A stretch of DNA of 64,000 nt from Nageia nagi (Eukaryota; Pinophyta). Numbering within the stretch: position 1 is the first letter of the stretch; every line of letters begins with the position of its first letter. Positions 26,324-36,616 of the stretch are shown here, piece by piece. The notes under the pieces are model-generated. The model searched no databases. It worked only from the letters and a program-made list of their open reading frames with translations, and had not been told where the DNA came from. The DNA is taken from NCBI GenBank assembly GCA_050084985.1, contig JBITNC010000001.1:17980001-18044000 (forward strand). The letters run 5' to 3'. The position numbers and the translations under genes are program-made.

Positions 26324-27361
26324 TTTGGTACCAGAGCAGACGATTCTAGGGTTTCACAGCTCAAAACTAGTCATCGTGGCATTTTCGCTACCAATTGTTT
26401 TTCGGGAGGATTCAGATTTTGAAATTTATTGGGTTTTTTGAAGACATAACGAAGAAGTTTCGGTTAAAATTTCAGCTCCTAATTCGCTATATTTTTTAAG
26501 TTACACTCAGGGGAAGTTAAGGTTTGTGACTAGTCGCAAAAGCAGGTCTGAAACAGGTGTTCTAGCTAAAAAGGGTATATCTGAAGTTTTACAGCTCCAA
26601 AATAGGTGAAACCTATTGTATTGGTTAGGTTATATACTAAAGTTTATTTGTTACAATTTTCAAGGTCTGAGAATAAACAGGTGACACAAGGCACTTCATA
26701 CAAGTTCGCTCTTCAAAAAAATCCAAAAATCAGCACATTTTGGGAAAATTGCAGTCATTTCCTCTTGGACTATCAGAATTTGACGAAATATGTGGCATTG
26801 AAAAGAAGACATCTGAGGCTACCATAGGTATAAATTTAAGACTCTAAAGGGCCAAAATTTCATATTTACATCAGTTGGAAGGTTGGATAATAGAACAGTC
26901 TCCAAATCACGATTTAAAAAGGTACAATTTATTTATTTATTTCTTTAAATTTGCATATATTTTGATTGGAAGGTCTATTTGGGGTGATTCATAAGCTATT
27001 GGAAAGAAAAGAAAGAGTAGATTCTTTTAGGTATAGATGTGTTCTGGCATCTTTAAACATAGGAGCTGTCGTTACTTTGCCAGCACTGCATCCCGAGGAA
27101 TTGTGGTCTCCTACAACGTACTCGCAGTATATCGCTTAGGCCACTGTTGGATTCTCTCACGTACCTTTGAGTATATAGAGAGGCCATCATGCTCATGCAC
27201 GTACATGGTATATAGAGAGGTCCTTTAGGATTCCCTCACGTACCGCGAGTATATTAGCAAGGGCCCTTTTCGAACGGTTGTGCATTAGACAGCACTAGCA
27301 CAGAATTGAGCTCCCACGTACCTGGCGTATATAGGGAGACCCCCTAGAATACTTAGTCAAA
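26324..27361 (+). other. Long untranslated leader of the gag-only element, with a repeat array
   Basis: No coding potential between the PBS and the gag start. At 27113-27345 five diverged units share ACGTAC (a palindrome), then after 3-8 bases GTATAT, then AGAGAGGCC-like sequence. The ACGTAC words start near 27116, 27159, 27199, 27238 and 27315. Such structured leaders can carry packaging or dimerisation signals, but that is inference. Confidence 0.6.
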
Positions 27362-28287
27362 ATGCCACCGAAAAAAATTGCTACACCAACTAGACCTCTA
27401 GAGGGTTCATCCATGACTACGGCAAAAAGTGAAGACATATTCTTTCGAATATCCCAAGTGGAAGAATTGGTTAAAGAGTGTGTAAAAAAGGGTGATATGG
27501 AGGAATTAAAAAGGATTTGACAAAAGAGTTGGCAACTAAAATGGATCAATATATGGAAAAGATTTTTCAACTCATACAAAACCCAGAGGTAAATATTCCT
27601 AAAGATGTTGATATGGCCCAGGGTTATCAGGTAAATAATGATATTATTCAAGGAGATAAACCCTTCATTAATAAGCCTAATTCAGGAGGATATGCTTCTA
27701 CTGATGGAAGTAATCAAGCATGGTTCTCAAGGGGAATCCAAATCCCCAAGATCGACATGAGGAAGTTTGATGGAAGGGACCCCATCACTTGGATATTTCA
27801 AATGGAGCACTTTTTTGATCTACACCAAGTACCAACATCACAAAAAGTAACTATTGCATCCTTGTATCTAGAGCCTGAGCAGGTGGTATGGTACCAATGG
27901 CTTTGTGAACGTAAAAAGGGTTCTATTATATCTTGGTCCATTTTTACAGAGGAACTGATAGCCTACCATGAGGATGTTAAGAATAATTCCTTCTTTACTC
28001 AATTGATAAATCTAAGGCAAGAAGGTTCAGTGATGGAGCACATTCAACAATTTCAAAAGTTGAGTCTTAGAGTGAAGGATATACCAGATGATAGATTTTT
28101 GGATCTCTTTATGGGAATCTTAAAGGATAAAATTCAACATGAGGTGCATCTATTTGAACCAACATCCTTAGAGATGGCTTTTAGGATGGCAAGGAAGGTT
28201 GAAAGTAAAAATATGGCAATGGCTGAATATTCCACATGGGAAGATGAAAAATTTCTACAGAAGCATCCAGAACTACTAAAATGTTGA
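27362..28287 (+). pseudogene. gag of the TR-GAG element, one-base frameshift near the N terminus
   Basis: Translation from ATG 27362 gives MPPKKIATPTRPLEGSSMTT and continues to ...GDMEELKRI, where an A-run (about 27508-27512) is one base short and brings a stop. Adding one base continues into the long frame 27517-28287. That part holds a retrotransposon gag domain: IPKIDMRKFDGRDPITWIFQ, MEHFFDLHQVPTSQKV, VWYQWLCERKKGSIISW, LRQEGSVMEHIQQFQKL. It ends ...KHPELLKC without a zinc knuckle. The frameshift is probably a single event in an otherwise well-preserved gene. Gag would form the capsid; pol would have to come from another element. Confidence 0.85.
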
Positions 28288-28316
28288 GGACAACATTTTT
28301 TTGAAGGAGAGGGGCA

Positions 28317-28636
28317 TGTTAGGTCCCTATACATTATTATTGTTAGGTCGGCTATGGTTATTATTATTTCCTTACATTATTATTGTATGTCGGCTAGTGT
28401 CCTTTCATTGTAGTGGCACCCCTTGGACTCCTATATATACTAAGGAGGTATTATCATTTGAAGATGTCTATTGTTGTGTAATTGATGTGATGTAAAGGAG
28501 GTTGCCCCCTCGAAGTGGCTTATTACAAAGGAGGTTGCCCCCTCGAAGTGGCTTATTACAGATTTTATCTCTTATTCAATGCGTTGAGCTCTCTCTTTGG
28601 TGATTTTATGCTATTTTGGGAACTTTGTTCATAACA
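28317..28636 (+). repeat. 3' LTR of the gag-only element
   Basis: Same length (320 bp) and, by eye, same sequence as 26004-26323, including the internal 33-bp duplication. Confidence 0.92.
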
Positions 28637-28641
28637 GATTA

Positions 28642-29090
28642 GAACCAAACAAAGAGAACATTTGAGGTAAGAGACATGGTGTACTTGAGGTTGCAGTCAT
28701 TCCGACAATCTTCACTCAAGAAGAGATCAGAGAACTTGTAGCCTAGGTTCTTTGGACCATACAAGATCCTACGCAAGATAGGAGAGGCTACCTATGAGTT
28801 GGAGATGCCCCACGAGAGCAAGATCCACAACACCTTCCACATCTCACTCCTGAAGAAGGCCATGGGACAGCAGAACGTTTCTTCCACTACTCTACCCTCA
28901 CTTGATGATGAGGGATGGCTGGTTTTGGTTCCTGAAAGAGTGCTGGAGACTAGGATCAAGAAATTAAGGTCCAAATAGTTTTAGGAATACATGATCAAAT
29001 GGAGGGATTTGTTGGATGAGGACTCCGCATGGGAAAGAGCAAAGATACTTGCACATCCTGCATTGAATTGCTTGAGGGCAAGCAATCTTG
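28642..29090 (+). pseudogene. Gypsy 2 integrase C-terminus with GPY module and chromodomain
   Basis: Continues the integrase of Gypsy 2 after the nested insertion. FFGPYKILRKIGEATYELEM is the GPY/F module and KIHNTFHISLLKK follows it, as usual. After two stops near 28978, EYMIKWRDLLDEDSAWERAK fits the chromodomain core ('YLVKWKGxxxxxxTWE') that targets chromoviruses to heterochromatin. Two stop codons at the start of the chromodomain show decay. Confidence 0.88.
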
Positions 29091-29103
29091 AGAGGGGAGG
29101 CTT

Positions 29104-30015
29104 TGTGACGTCCCCCTTGCATAAATAAAAATAATTATGAAATCTAATGGATTCCCCTTTTGTATTATATTTCATTATTGTTATTGTGCTTAAAGTTAGG
29201 ACTTGGGATACAAGACTTAATAGGTCAATGGACTCCACTGTGAGCCCCAAGTGGGACGTCTCCCTCCCAAGCATAAATTAGAAGTTTTATTGTACTTGGA
29301 AATCCCGATCATGATTGTGGGAATCCCAAGGTCTATTTAGCACTTAGGTGGATGGATGAGCACTTATTTACATGCACCAACCTTGGGAAGACTACTAGAC
29401 CCCCACGTTGGCATTTATCATCCAAAAGATAAGAAAACTTAGCGCAACGCTAAGCAAACCCTTAGGTGCAACATCTAGGAGGATTAGCAAGCTGAGGGAT
29501 CTTGATAGTCTACAACACTGGTGTAGCACCCTTTTCCATCCGATAGTATTCCGAGGTTGCGCTTCTACCATTTAGTTAGTCACCAGGATCATAGAAGGGC
29601 TCCTTTGATGGAGAGGATTCGAGTTCTGAGGGAGCTAGACTATCCCATTCATCCATCCAATTTGAGAACATTGGTGTGCCCTAGTTGGCTCCTTGGAGGC
29701 CGACATCTAGCTCTGGGACCTTGGTATTATATCATTGTTCATTTCATATCATTATACAACCATTGGGCCATTCGATCTCCAATTTACATTGTGCACTTGC
29801 TCATGTTTGCAATGTTGAGTTATCTTTGCATGTATACGATTGTGTGATCCATACGTTGGCATTTTGTAGTGTTGTATATTGCTAACTACTAGTTTGGGCT
29901 AGACATTGGCATTGTGGTGTTGTGTATGCATTATTTGAATGCCCTAGACCATACGTTAGGGTTTACTTGTGTGTTTTAAGCATTTTGCACTTGATATTGT
30001 ATTCAAATCTTTACA
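29104..30015 (+). repeat. 3' LTR of Gypsy 2
   Basis: Begins TGTGACGTCCCCCTTGC and ends CTTTACA. It aligns with 21839-23022 except for one large gap where the 5' LTR has the CCCACRTTGG repeat block and following sequence. Confidence 0.92.
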
Positions 30016-30300
30016 ATTTGTCTCCATTCACTAGATGATGCATGTGATTAGATGTGTTGTCTCCAATCATGGTAATTGGAGATTATGATTGGATATGTGT
30101 TCGCAATCATAATGGATAGCTGTGTTTATCCTTGTTCATAAGTTTGATGTTGGATAGATGTGTTTGTCCTTTACCACATTTGTTGTATGACCTTGGATAG
30201 AAGTGTTCGTCTCTATCCATGGTTCCTTAGGTAGATGTGTTTGTCACTATCCAATTTTTGTGATGAATCATGGATGTTTGAGTGTGTCCCTCATCAAATG
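30016..30300 (+). repeat. Degenerate array of GGATAGATGTGTTTGTCC-like units
   Basis: At least six units of 35-50 bp carry variants of GGATAGATGTGTTTGTC followed by TATCCATGG-like sequence. The array starts before Gypsy 2 (GGATGCATTTG at 21828-21838), so Gypsy 2 landed inside it. It belongs to the internal region of the outer short-LTR element. Confidence 0.65.
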
Positions 30301-30443
30301 AAGAAACATAGTGAGGTGAGTTCCACTATTGCTTATCATGAGTATATGTGTAGGTCTCTACTCATACCTTGTGTTTGTTGAACTACTTTGTGTTCATCAA
30401 GTATTACACTATTCCCATTTAGAGATTGATGTAATAAAAGGGG

Positions 30444-30639
30444 TATTAGTATCATTACATCATTAGTGTGTTTGTTGTATAGATTCATTCATGGATCACT
30501 CATGTCTAGTTCATTAGGATTGTTACATTGTGATTCTCTTGTTACAGTTAGTTATTTGTCACAAGGTTTGTCATTATCACTATGTATAAATATGTACCAT
30601 CTATAATAGAATAACATGACAGTACTCAGAAATCTTACA
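30444..30639 (+). repeat. Right LTR of the outer short-LTR element
   Basis: A 196-bp match to 10400-10566 with a purine tract AAAAGGGG directly upstream. It ends AATCTTACA like the left copy. Confidence 0.7.
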
Positions 30640-30934
30640 TGATAGTTATGAGCCCATCTATAAACTAAATTCAACTACATCTGAAAACTAAAACCCTAAA
30701 GCTTATTCATTCTACACAGCAAGAAGAAAAGAAGATTACAACAGCAAAGAGATATTAGAAAAGAAGACTACAGAGCAAAGAAAAAAGAAGACTACAACAG
30801 CAAGGAGACTAAAATGAAGCAAAACACATATATGAAGTTATGAATAGATTAGAAGCATATTGGAGTTACACTGTTTTCACTTTTTAAGCTTTGTACACTC
30901 AGAAGTGCAATCCTCATGCTATAATACAACAATT

Positions 30935-31430
30935 CATATGGCAACAATCCATATGCTAACGTCAACGGTCCATATGTTGATGACAACAGTCTATATGCTA
31001 ATGACAATAGTCTTTAATTGTATGTTAATGACAACAGTCCATACTTATTATAGTATTAGTTGTAGTTGTATGTAATGACAACAGTCAATACTTGCATGCT
31101 AATGACATCAGTCAATATAACAGCAGCCCATACTCTATGCTAATGAACATAGTCCATAAAAAAATATCTGTCCATAATTTATGCAAATCATAAGAGTCAA
31201 CATGGCAACAATCCATCCTGTATGCTAGTGATAACAGCCCATATAACATAAGTCCACACCATATGATGACATCAGTCCACACTGTATGCAACTGAAAATA
31301 ATGAACAATCCATAGGCTTATGACAGTAGTCCATAATAACAGTTGCCATAATGACAACACTCTTATGACTAAAGTTTATGAAGTATGCTAAAAACAATAT
31401 TCCACACCCGTATGCAAATGGCAATATGTT
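30935..31430. repeat. Degenerate tandem array, ATGCTAATGACAACAGTCCAT unit
   Basis: About fifteen loosely spaced copies of ATGCTAATGACAACAGTCC / CCATATGCTAATGAC variants cover nearly 500 bp. Units vary from about 20 to 50 bp through small insertions. The array lies just outside the right LTR of the outer element and has no coding content. Confidence 0.7.
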
Positions 31431-31482
31431 AATAAAAATCTTTTGTATTTAATAAGTTTTAAACTTTTTAATTTTTGTTAAT

Positions 31483-31507
31483 AAGTTTATATATATATAT
31501 ATATATA
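31483..31507. repeat. (TA)n microsatellite
   Basis: A run of TA dinucleotides following AATAAGTTTA. Confidence 0.9.
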
Positions 31508-33129
31508 GCCATCCCCTTCTACCGTCCCTTAAAATGGGTTCCCCATATCTCTGTCCCTGAAGCTTGTCACCCTGTCTTCTGCCATCCTCGCTTCCAAGAA
31601 TCCACGGAACCTTGCAATTTGCAATCTAGGTAATACTGTTTTCACTAATGGGAAGAAGATTGAATCTTCAAAATCAAGATGAAAATGTGGTGTTTCATTT
31701 GAATGTGGGGTTGACCTTTCCATGTTCAATACCCATGGCGTAAAGAATACTCTTTGCATGTGCAATAGTGGTGAATCCTTGGGAGGCAAGCATCAAATAT
31801 CTAGATGAGTGGGCTATGACTACAAAAAGGTATGCTTTAAAAAACAGTATATTCTTACCTCTTCAATTGGATTATACACAAAATCAATATTTTAACTGGC
31901 CAATATCTGAAGTAGAAGACCTTTGATAGAGTTTTTGGCATATATGGCTATGAAAGCTTTAAAGAAAATAGCATTGAGCAATTTTGTATCGAATTTGTGG
32001 ATGAGAAGTTGCAACAACATTTTGATTAAGTTCTTTTTAAAATACAGGAGTATAGAGGAGAATAAATTAATTGGAGCTACATTGCTTTATAGATAATCAT
32101 GATTCATGGTTTTCTAGATCTTATAGTTGTATGCTTATAAGATTAACAAGTAAATAATTTACCCAGAACCTTGACACAACCTTAGGCAAGGTTTCCCAGG
32201 ATTGATTTCACTAATGCTTCTTATCATTTTTTACACAACTAATCAGCCTTATAAATATACATATCATCTTTCTTCATGTTTAACACAGAACGCCATTACT
32301 GTTAAGAAGTTACAATATTTAATTATTAGCATTGTTTTGAATCATAACACAACTCAAAACATGAACTTACATTTTGAAGGGAGCTTCTTGACACGGAATA
32401 AAGCTGGTGATTCTTAAGGCTGTCATGCCATTGGAAGTCTCGCAGAAGGAATATAAATCAGTCATTATCAAAACAAGCACTTTTAACAACCCAAAGATTC
32501 CACTTATAGCAAAAATCACCCCCGCCCAAAGAAAACTTAGAATTTTCCCTTTTTTCTGTAGCTGTCAACTCGAAGGTAGTTTTGACTCTTAAGCATTAAT
32601 GGTCCAATGGTGTACTTGAGATTTGCATTATCCATCTTCCAACAAATCAAAAGTTTTGTCACTCGCAAGATAATTACAGCTCCCCTTCAATGCAGGTGTT
32701 CAGAAAGCTAATTATCAAGTTAGCTGCATTAAACTCCATTATCATAAGGTATCCCATGAAGACTAGATAGCGAATGGACAAGAAACCTTTTCCATCATCC
32801 CTAAAAAGCAGATAGCAATGCCAACATGACAAAATGAATAACTAGAAACAGCTTCACCATTTAACTTCATGGCATCTCCCCAGCTCAAATCTCTGAGCAA
32901 TTTATAAGTCACTTATTTGCTAAAACTTACATCCTTGTAGGACAAAAGGTTTTGAAGACAAAAGATTGCTGTTCCACATTTCCCATGGCCCTGATTTAAC
33001 ATGCTTTCATTTATAATTCCATGTACACATCCATCTCTGAGTCTCAACCATGCTACATGGAAGGTAGTTGTTAACCAAATAAGCAAACTGCGTCATGAGG
33101 TTATACACATGATAGGGCAAACTATCAAT
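31508..33129. other. Intergenic, nothing recognised
   Basis: No reading frame here looks coding, and I could not match it to the repeats elsewhere in the window. Base composition is slightly less AT-rich than the flanks. Confidence 0.4.
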
Positions 33130-33590
33130 TCTTATAAAAAAATACACTCCATCCTCCATGTCTTAGACCAATCATAGATTCTCCTCTATATCTCTTTCAA
33201 CTCAATGACAAATTTGTAAAGACAAACATATTATCTGCAATCAATGCCAGCAGCAAAGCCAAATTGAGAATGATAATGCTTAAATCTTGAAGATCTTTCG
33301 TTATATCATTTTGTTAAAAGAGGGTGGAAGAGGTCAGACACCTTTGTCCAACTCTCTTCCTAACTTATAAGAGATTAAATCCTTGTGTGCTGGACCTATA
33401 AAACTATTTTGCAACTGGATGAAGGGCACAACCTTACCACTCACTCCTTAAGCTCACAAATTCTTCATTTAACCTTGTGATGAACCATGCCATAAGCCTT
33501 CTTTAAGTTAGTAAATGGCACATGTTAGTTTATTAAATTTAACCTTCCTCTTGACAAGTTATTCTTCCTGAAGCAACTGAAACAAAGTTT
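33130..33590 (-). pseudogene. Possible LINE reverse-transcriptase fragment
   Basis: The minus-strand frame gives RKRVGQRCLTSSTLF, a stop, then QNDITKDLQDL and LIADNMFVFTNLSLS. This resembles the LINE order 'GVRQGCPLSPTLFNIYINDL ... LFADDxVLF'. The catalytic YADD would then read IADN. Three stops interrupt it. The likeness is short and could be chance. Confidence 0.3.
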
Positions 33591-34106
33591 CTATAATCTG
33601 ACTCTGCCTCTATTCCCACCGTTGGTTTGACTCCGATTGTAAAGATTCCCATTGCCGCTTCTACTGTTATCTCCTTAGGACTAAGAAACACCACTTCAAA
33701 AGGAGATTAGAGGTCATTTCCTCCCTCCATTCCAATCCCATATCAGTTTGGCACTCCTTCCTTCCTAAGAAACACATCATGAGTTCCATCTCTCTTCATA
33801 CTTGGAAGGACTACGCCTCTAGCCTTTACACTATCATCGGACATTCCCCTCCCACTGCTGACCTCTTACTTTTGACTTCTGCTCGGCCCCCCTCATCCAT
33901 TCCACCATTTTAGCGACTTAATTCTGGAAAAACTCCCGAAATTGAAAAACCTCCAAGGCGAGTTCCTCAAGCATGCTAAAGCCACCCTTATCTCTCGAGG
34001 CTCTTCAACAATGTTATCTGCTCAAGTTTTCCATCTTCTTGGACCTCCAACATCATCCACCCTATCTTCAAATCCGACGATCCCAGCAAACCAAGTAATT
34101 ACTGCA

Positions 34107-35015
34107 TGTAATGTCCCCATTTTTGGCATCCCTTTCATGTAATGTACTTTAATGTTTGACTTGATCAACATGGAGTGGGACGTCCCCCTTGTGGGAATAA
34201 ATAGGTATGTTTTTATTATAACTAGGTGTATTTTTTATAAATAATAATGAGGCATCATAATGTCTTTGTTTAGTGTTGTGTTTGAGATCTCAAGGAGAAA
34301 TTAAAAGATCCTAGAAGGGACACCCAACTATAAAGAGGAGCATCCCACGTTGAGGGATGCTTTTGGATTTCATTTCTGGACTTCAATTGGAGAGAGCAGT
34401 TGAATCAGTTGTTTTACCTTTCCTATGGACAAAATCCTACAGAAGCAAGATCTAGAGGATGAAAACCCTCTTAGATATGAGATCTTAACTTAAAAACCAA
34501 AACCCTTGAGATCTCCATTGGTGGATCCATCCTTGGTTCACATTTGAGCTTACTAGTATTTTCTACATTCAGGTCTGAGTTTTCTAAGGCCCATAGTTAG
34601 ACGTGCATCCTTGCGAGAGTCAAATTGTCTTGAGGCATTCCAGCCTTGCCCATACTCAGACATCCACCAGTTTGAAGGTTTGGAAGCAGTTTGTGAGCAT
34701 TCAACGCTAGGATTTGTGCCCCACAAGCCCAACGTTCAGCCTTGAAGACAGTTTGGTGCATTTCACTTCAGATCTGTAATTGGAGGCATTTTGATGGTAT
34801 TTCTTGCCTTGATTTGGGCTGTACTAAATTTTCTCATTAAATAAAGCTTGGTGTTGTGTTGGATCTGCAAATTTTGTGTCCAAAATACCTAAATTTGATT
34901 TGGTTTGCTTAGATCTGTATTTTTCTTTCAGTATTATTTCAGAATCCGCAATTTAGGCTTGAATTTTAGTAGATCTGCATGCCCAGGGTTTGTATTTCAG
35001 TTTGGGCACATTACA
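34107..35015 (+). repeat. 5' LTR of the gene-capturing element
   Basis: A 909-bp LTR, alignable with 39128-39989 over its full length with numerous substitutions and small gaps, so this insertion is older than the gag-only element. Confidence 0.92.
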
Positions 35016-35016
35016 G

Positions 35017-35028
35017 TGGTATTAAAGC
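35017..35028 (+). promoter_or_regulatory. Primer-binding site of the gene-capturing element
   Basis: TGGTATTAAAGC, one base after the LTR; close to the initiator tRNA-Met type TGGTATCAGAGC. Confidence 0.7.
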
Positions 35029-35052
35029 ATAGATCTTGCCAGCCTGTGAATC

Positions 35053-35400
35053 ATGGATTATGATGAAGAATCAAATCATTCGAAGATAGGATTGATCGAA
35101 TGAACAATCTAATGAAACAATTGATCCAGGGCATACCTGTGCAATCCCATGTGGCTACATCATCTCAGCCAGCTTAGGGTGAGAGATTGACAATACCTAC
35201 CAAATATGGGCCTACACACCTAACAATTCATGTTGCTACACAAGATCAGGGAGGTTAGAACTCAGCTGCTCATTCTTTACCCATGTTTCTACGGAGATTG
35301 TTGTTAGGAAAGCCAAGCACACAGATCTACAATTAATGGTGACCATCAGCCACAAGAAGAGGTAGAACAAAACAGAAATTTTGACAAGGGTTGCTCTTTA
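35053..35400 (+). pseudogene. gag-like start of the gene-capturing element
   Basis: An ATG at 35053 begins MDYDEESNHSKIGLIE and then meets a stop; further frames read through RAYLCNPMWL-type sequence with more stops. The position right after the PBS and the acidic N terminus suggest the original gag start. No gag domain motif is readable. Confidence 0.35.
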
Positions 35401-35489
35401 TATGGAGCTGACATCAAAAAATTGAGTCTGATCCAGAGCTTCAAGTCCCAGTCGATCAGCTCGTTGAAGGTCATGCTAGAATCGAGAGA

Positions 35490-36320
35490 ACAATATCTCA
35501 TTTAGAAGATACAAGTGCAAAAGAGGATGAGGAACAAAATGACAAGACAGCCATGCACACTGAAGATTTTAATGATCTGCAATTGCATAAAACTACAGGC
35601 ACAAACATATCTTCTTTCTCTTTTGAGGAAACTAATGGTTTGAGATTTGAAGATGTTGAGGATGTAAATACTGCTACCTTGAGTATCTACACCCAAAATG
35701 TTGAATTGGTTGAATCTAAAATTAAAAATGATGCAGTGGATATAGTGCCTAATACCAATGGTAAAAATGTTGCATTTGATACATTGTCTGATCCTGCAGT
35801 CATTGCCAAATCTGAGATCAGAGATGGCCTTACAGTTGTGCCCCAATCTGACCCTAGTTCATTATTTACATCTGAATCTGCAAATCATGCATCTCCTTTT
35901 GTTGAATGTTGTTTTGAAACCAAATCTGTTCACGACATCAATGTAAGTAACGGTGTTTCTCAAACACTGTTATCAGAAACTGGTGCAACATTTCAGAATG
36001 TCGATAGAGTTCTGTTGTTTTGCCTGTTTCAGGGTCAGTTTCAGTGAATTTTTCTTCTGATACCCAGAATGCTGAAATAAATTTTAAAGAGGGAGAGAAT
36101 TCCATGGAAAGAACTCCAGCAGTTTTTGATATTTCTCACTAATCTTACCGTAGTGATACTATAATACCAGAACCTCCCTTAAGTGTCTGAAACAGTACAA
36201 ATTATTACTGTTAATGATTTTAGTGAATCTGTTTAAATTCAAAAACTTAGTGCAAGTGGGGTTAATAAAACAGATGATGCTGTTAATTTAGTGGATGTGA
36301 ATGGCATCGATTTGAATAGC
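35490..36320 (+). pseudogene. Unassigned acidic captured segment
   Basis: The open stretch 35553-36047 (MHTEDFNDLQLHKTTGTNIS..., 164 codons) is rich in D, E, N, S and T and lacks hydrophobic cores or known motifs. It continues with stops to about 36320 (SESV, NKTDDAVNLVDVNGIDLNSR). Since it lies directly upstream of the SLH fragment in the same orientation, it may be the low-complexity part of the same captured gene, or a remnant of the element's own gag. I cannot decide between these. Confidence 0.35.
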
Positions 36321-36329
36321 AGAATATCT

Positions 36330-36590
36330 ACATTTGAGTCCTTGATATCATAAGATTCTGAATGTTCCTTCCCATCTATTCAAGAATTAGCAGAGGCTGG
36401 ATTGATTTCTTGCAAGTTACCAAATCATTTTCTGTTCTCACCTGATAGTCCACTTGCGAAACAAGACGTAATCAGTTGGAAGGTCGCTTTAGGAAAAAAA
36501 CAATTACCAGTGGATTCCAATGCTATTTCATTGAAGCCAGAATACACTACAGTAGAGAAAGTGAATTTTTTATCAGCCTAAGAGGAAATA
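36330..36590 (+). pseudogene. Captured fragment of a plant SLH-domain protein
   Basis: FPSIQELAEAGLISCKLPNH (from 36367) followed by FLFSPDSPLAKQDVISWKVA and LGKKQLPVDSN fits the S-layer-homology region of plant chloroplast SLH proteins (Arabidopsis At5g23890-like). Those contain a 'DFxSIQxLAEAGLIxSKL' block followed by 'F.PESPLSRQDLVSWK..LEKRQLP'. One stop precedes the block and one ends it (about 36580). The fragment is intronless and in element orientation. Assignment is from remembered family sequence, not from a search. Confidence 0.65.
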
Positions 36591-36616
36591 TCTTGAAGAA
36601 AAATCAAGAGGAAAAT

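Larger units (their letters stand above)
26004..28636 (+). mobile_element. Young gag-only LTR retrotransposon (TR-GAG type)
   Basis: Two 320-bp LTRs (26004-26323, 28317-28636) start TGTTAGG, end ATAACA, and show no difference that I could find by eye. Target duplications GATTA (25999-26003, 28637-28641) are perfect. The PBS TGGTACCAGAGC begins at 26326 and a purine tract GAAGGAGAGGGG is at 28303-28314. The internal 2 kb is a leader of about 1 kb plus a gag gene; no protease, RT or integrase is present. This matches the published TR-GAG class, non-autonomous elements that keep only gag and depend on a partner for pol. It is the most recent insertion visible in the window. Confidence 0.93.
21839..30015 (+). 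mobile_element. Chromodomain Ty3/Gypsy retrotransposon 2 (chromovirus), with a nested gag-only element
   Basis: LTRs lie at 21839-23022 and 29104-30015, with perfect 5-bp target duplications ATTTG (21834-21838 and 30016-30020). The PBS TGGTATCAAAG starts at 23024, and a purine tract AGAGGGGAGG (29091-29100) precedes the 3' LTR. Between them is a plus-strand gag-pol with RT, RNase H, integrase, GPY module and a C-terminal chromodomain, the diagnostic set of chromoviruses. A 2.6-kb element (26004-28636) interrupts the integrase C-terminal region. Many stops make it defective. Confidence 0.92.
10400..30639 (+). mobile_element. Outer short-LTR non-autonomous retrotransposon, split by two Gypsy insertions
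   Basis: A left LTR (10400-10566) ends in CTTACA and is followed directly by a primer-binding site, TGGTATCAAAGC (10567), complementary in type to initiator tRNA-Met. A related LTR lies at 30444-30639, preceded directly by the purine tract AAAAGGGG (30436-30443). Removing the nested elements at 10902-20798 and 21839-30015 leaves roughly 1.8 kb of internal sequence with no gag or pol, so the element could not have moved on its own. The LTR starts have decayed (CGTTAG left, TATTAG right, presumably from TGTTAG), and the left LTR lacks 23 bp. I found no matching target-site duplication, so two separate members of one family remain possible. Confidence 0.6.

Noticed and set aside
30935-31430. Possible CRISPR-like array
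   Set aside because: Units and spacers are both degenerate and of variable length, no cas genes exist, and the window is plant nuclear DNA.
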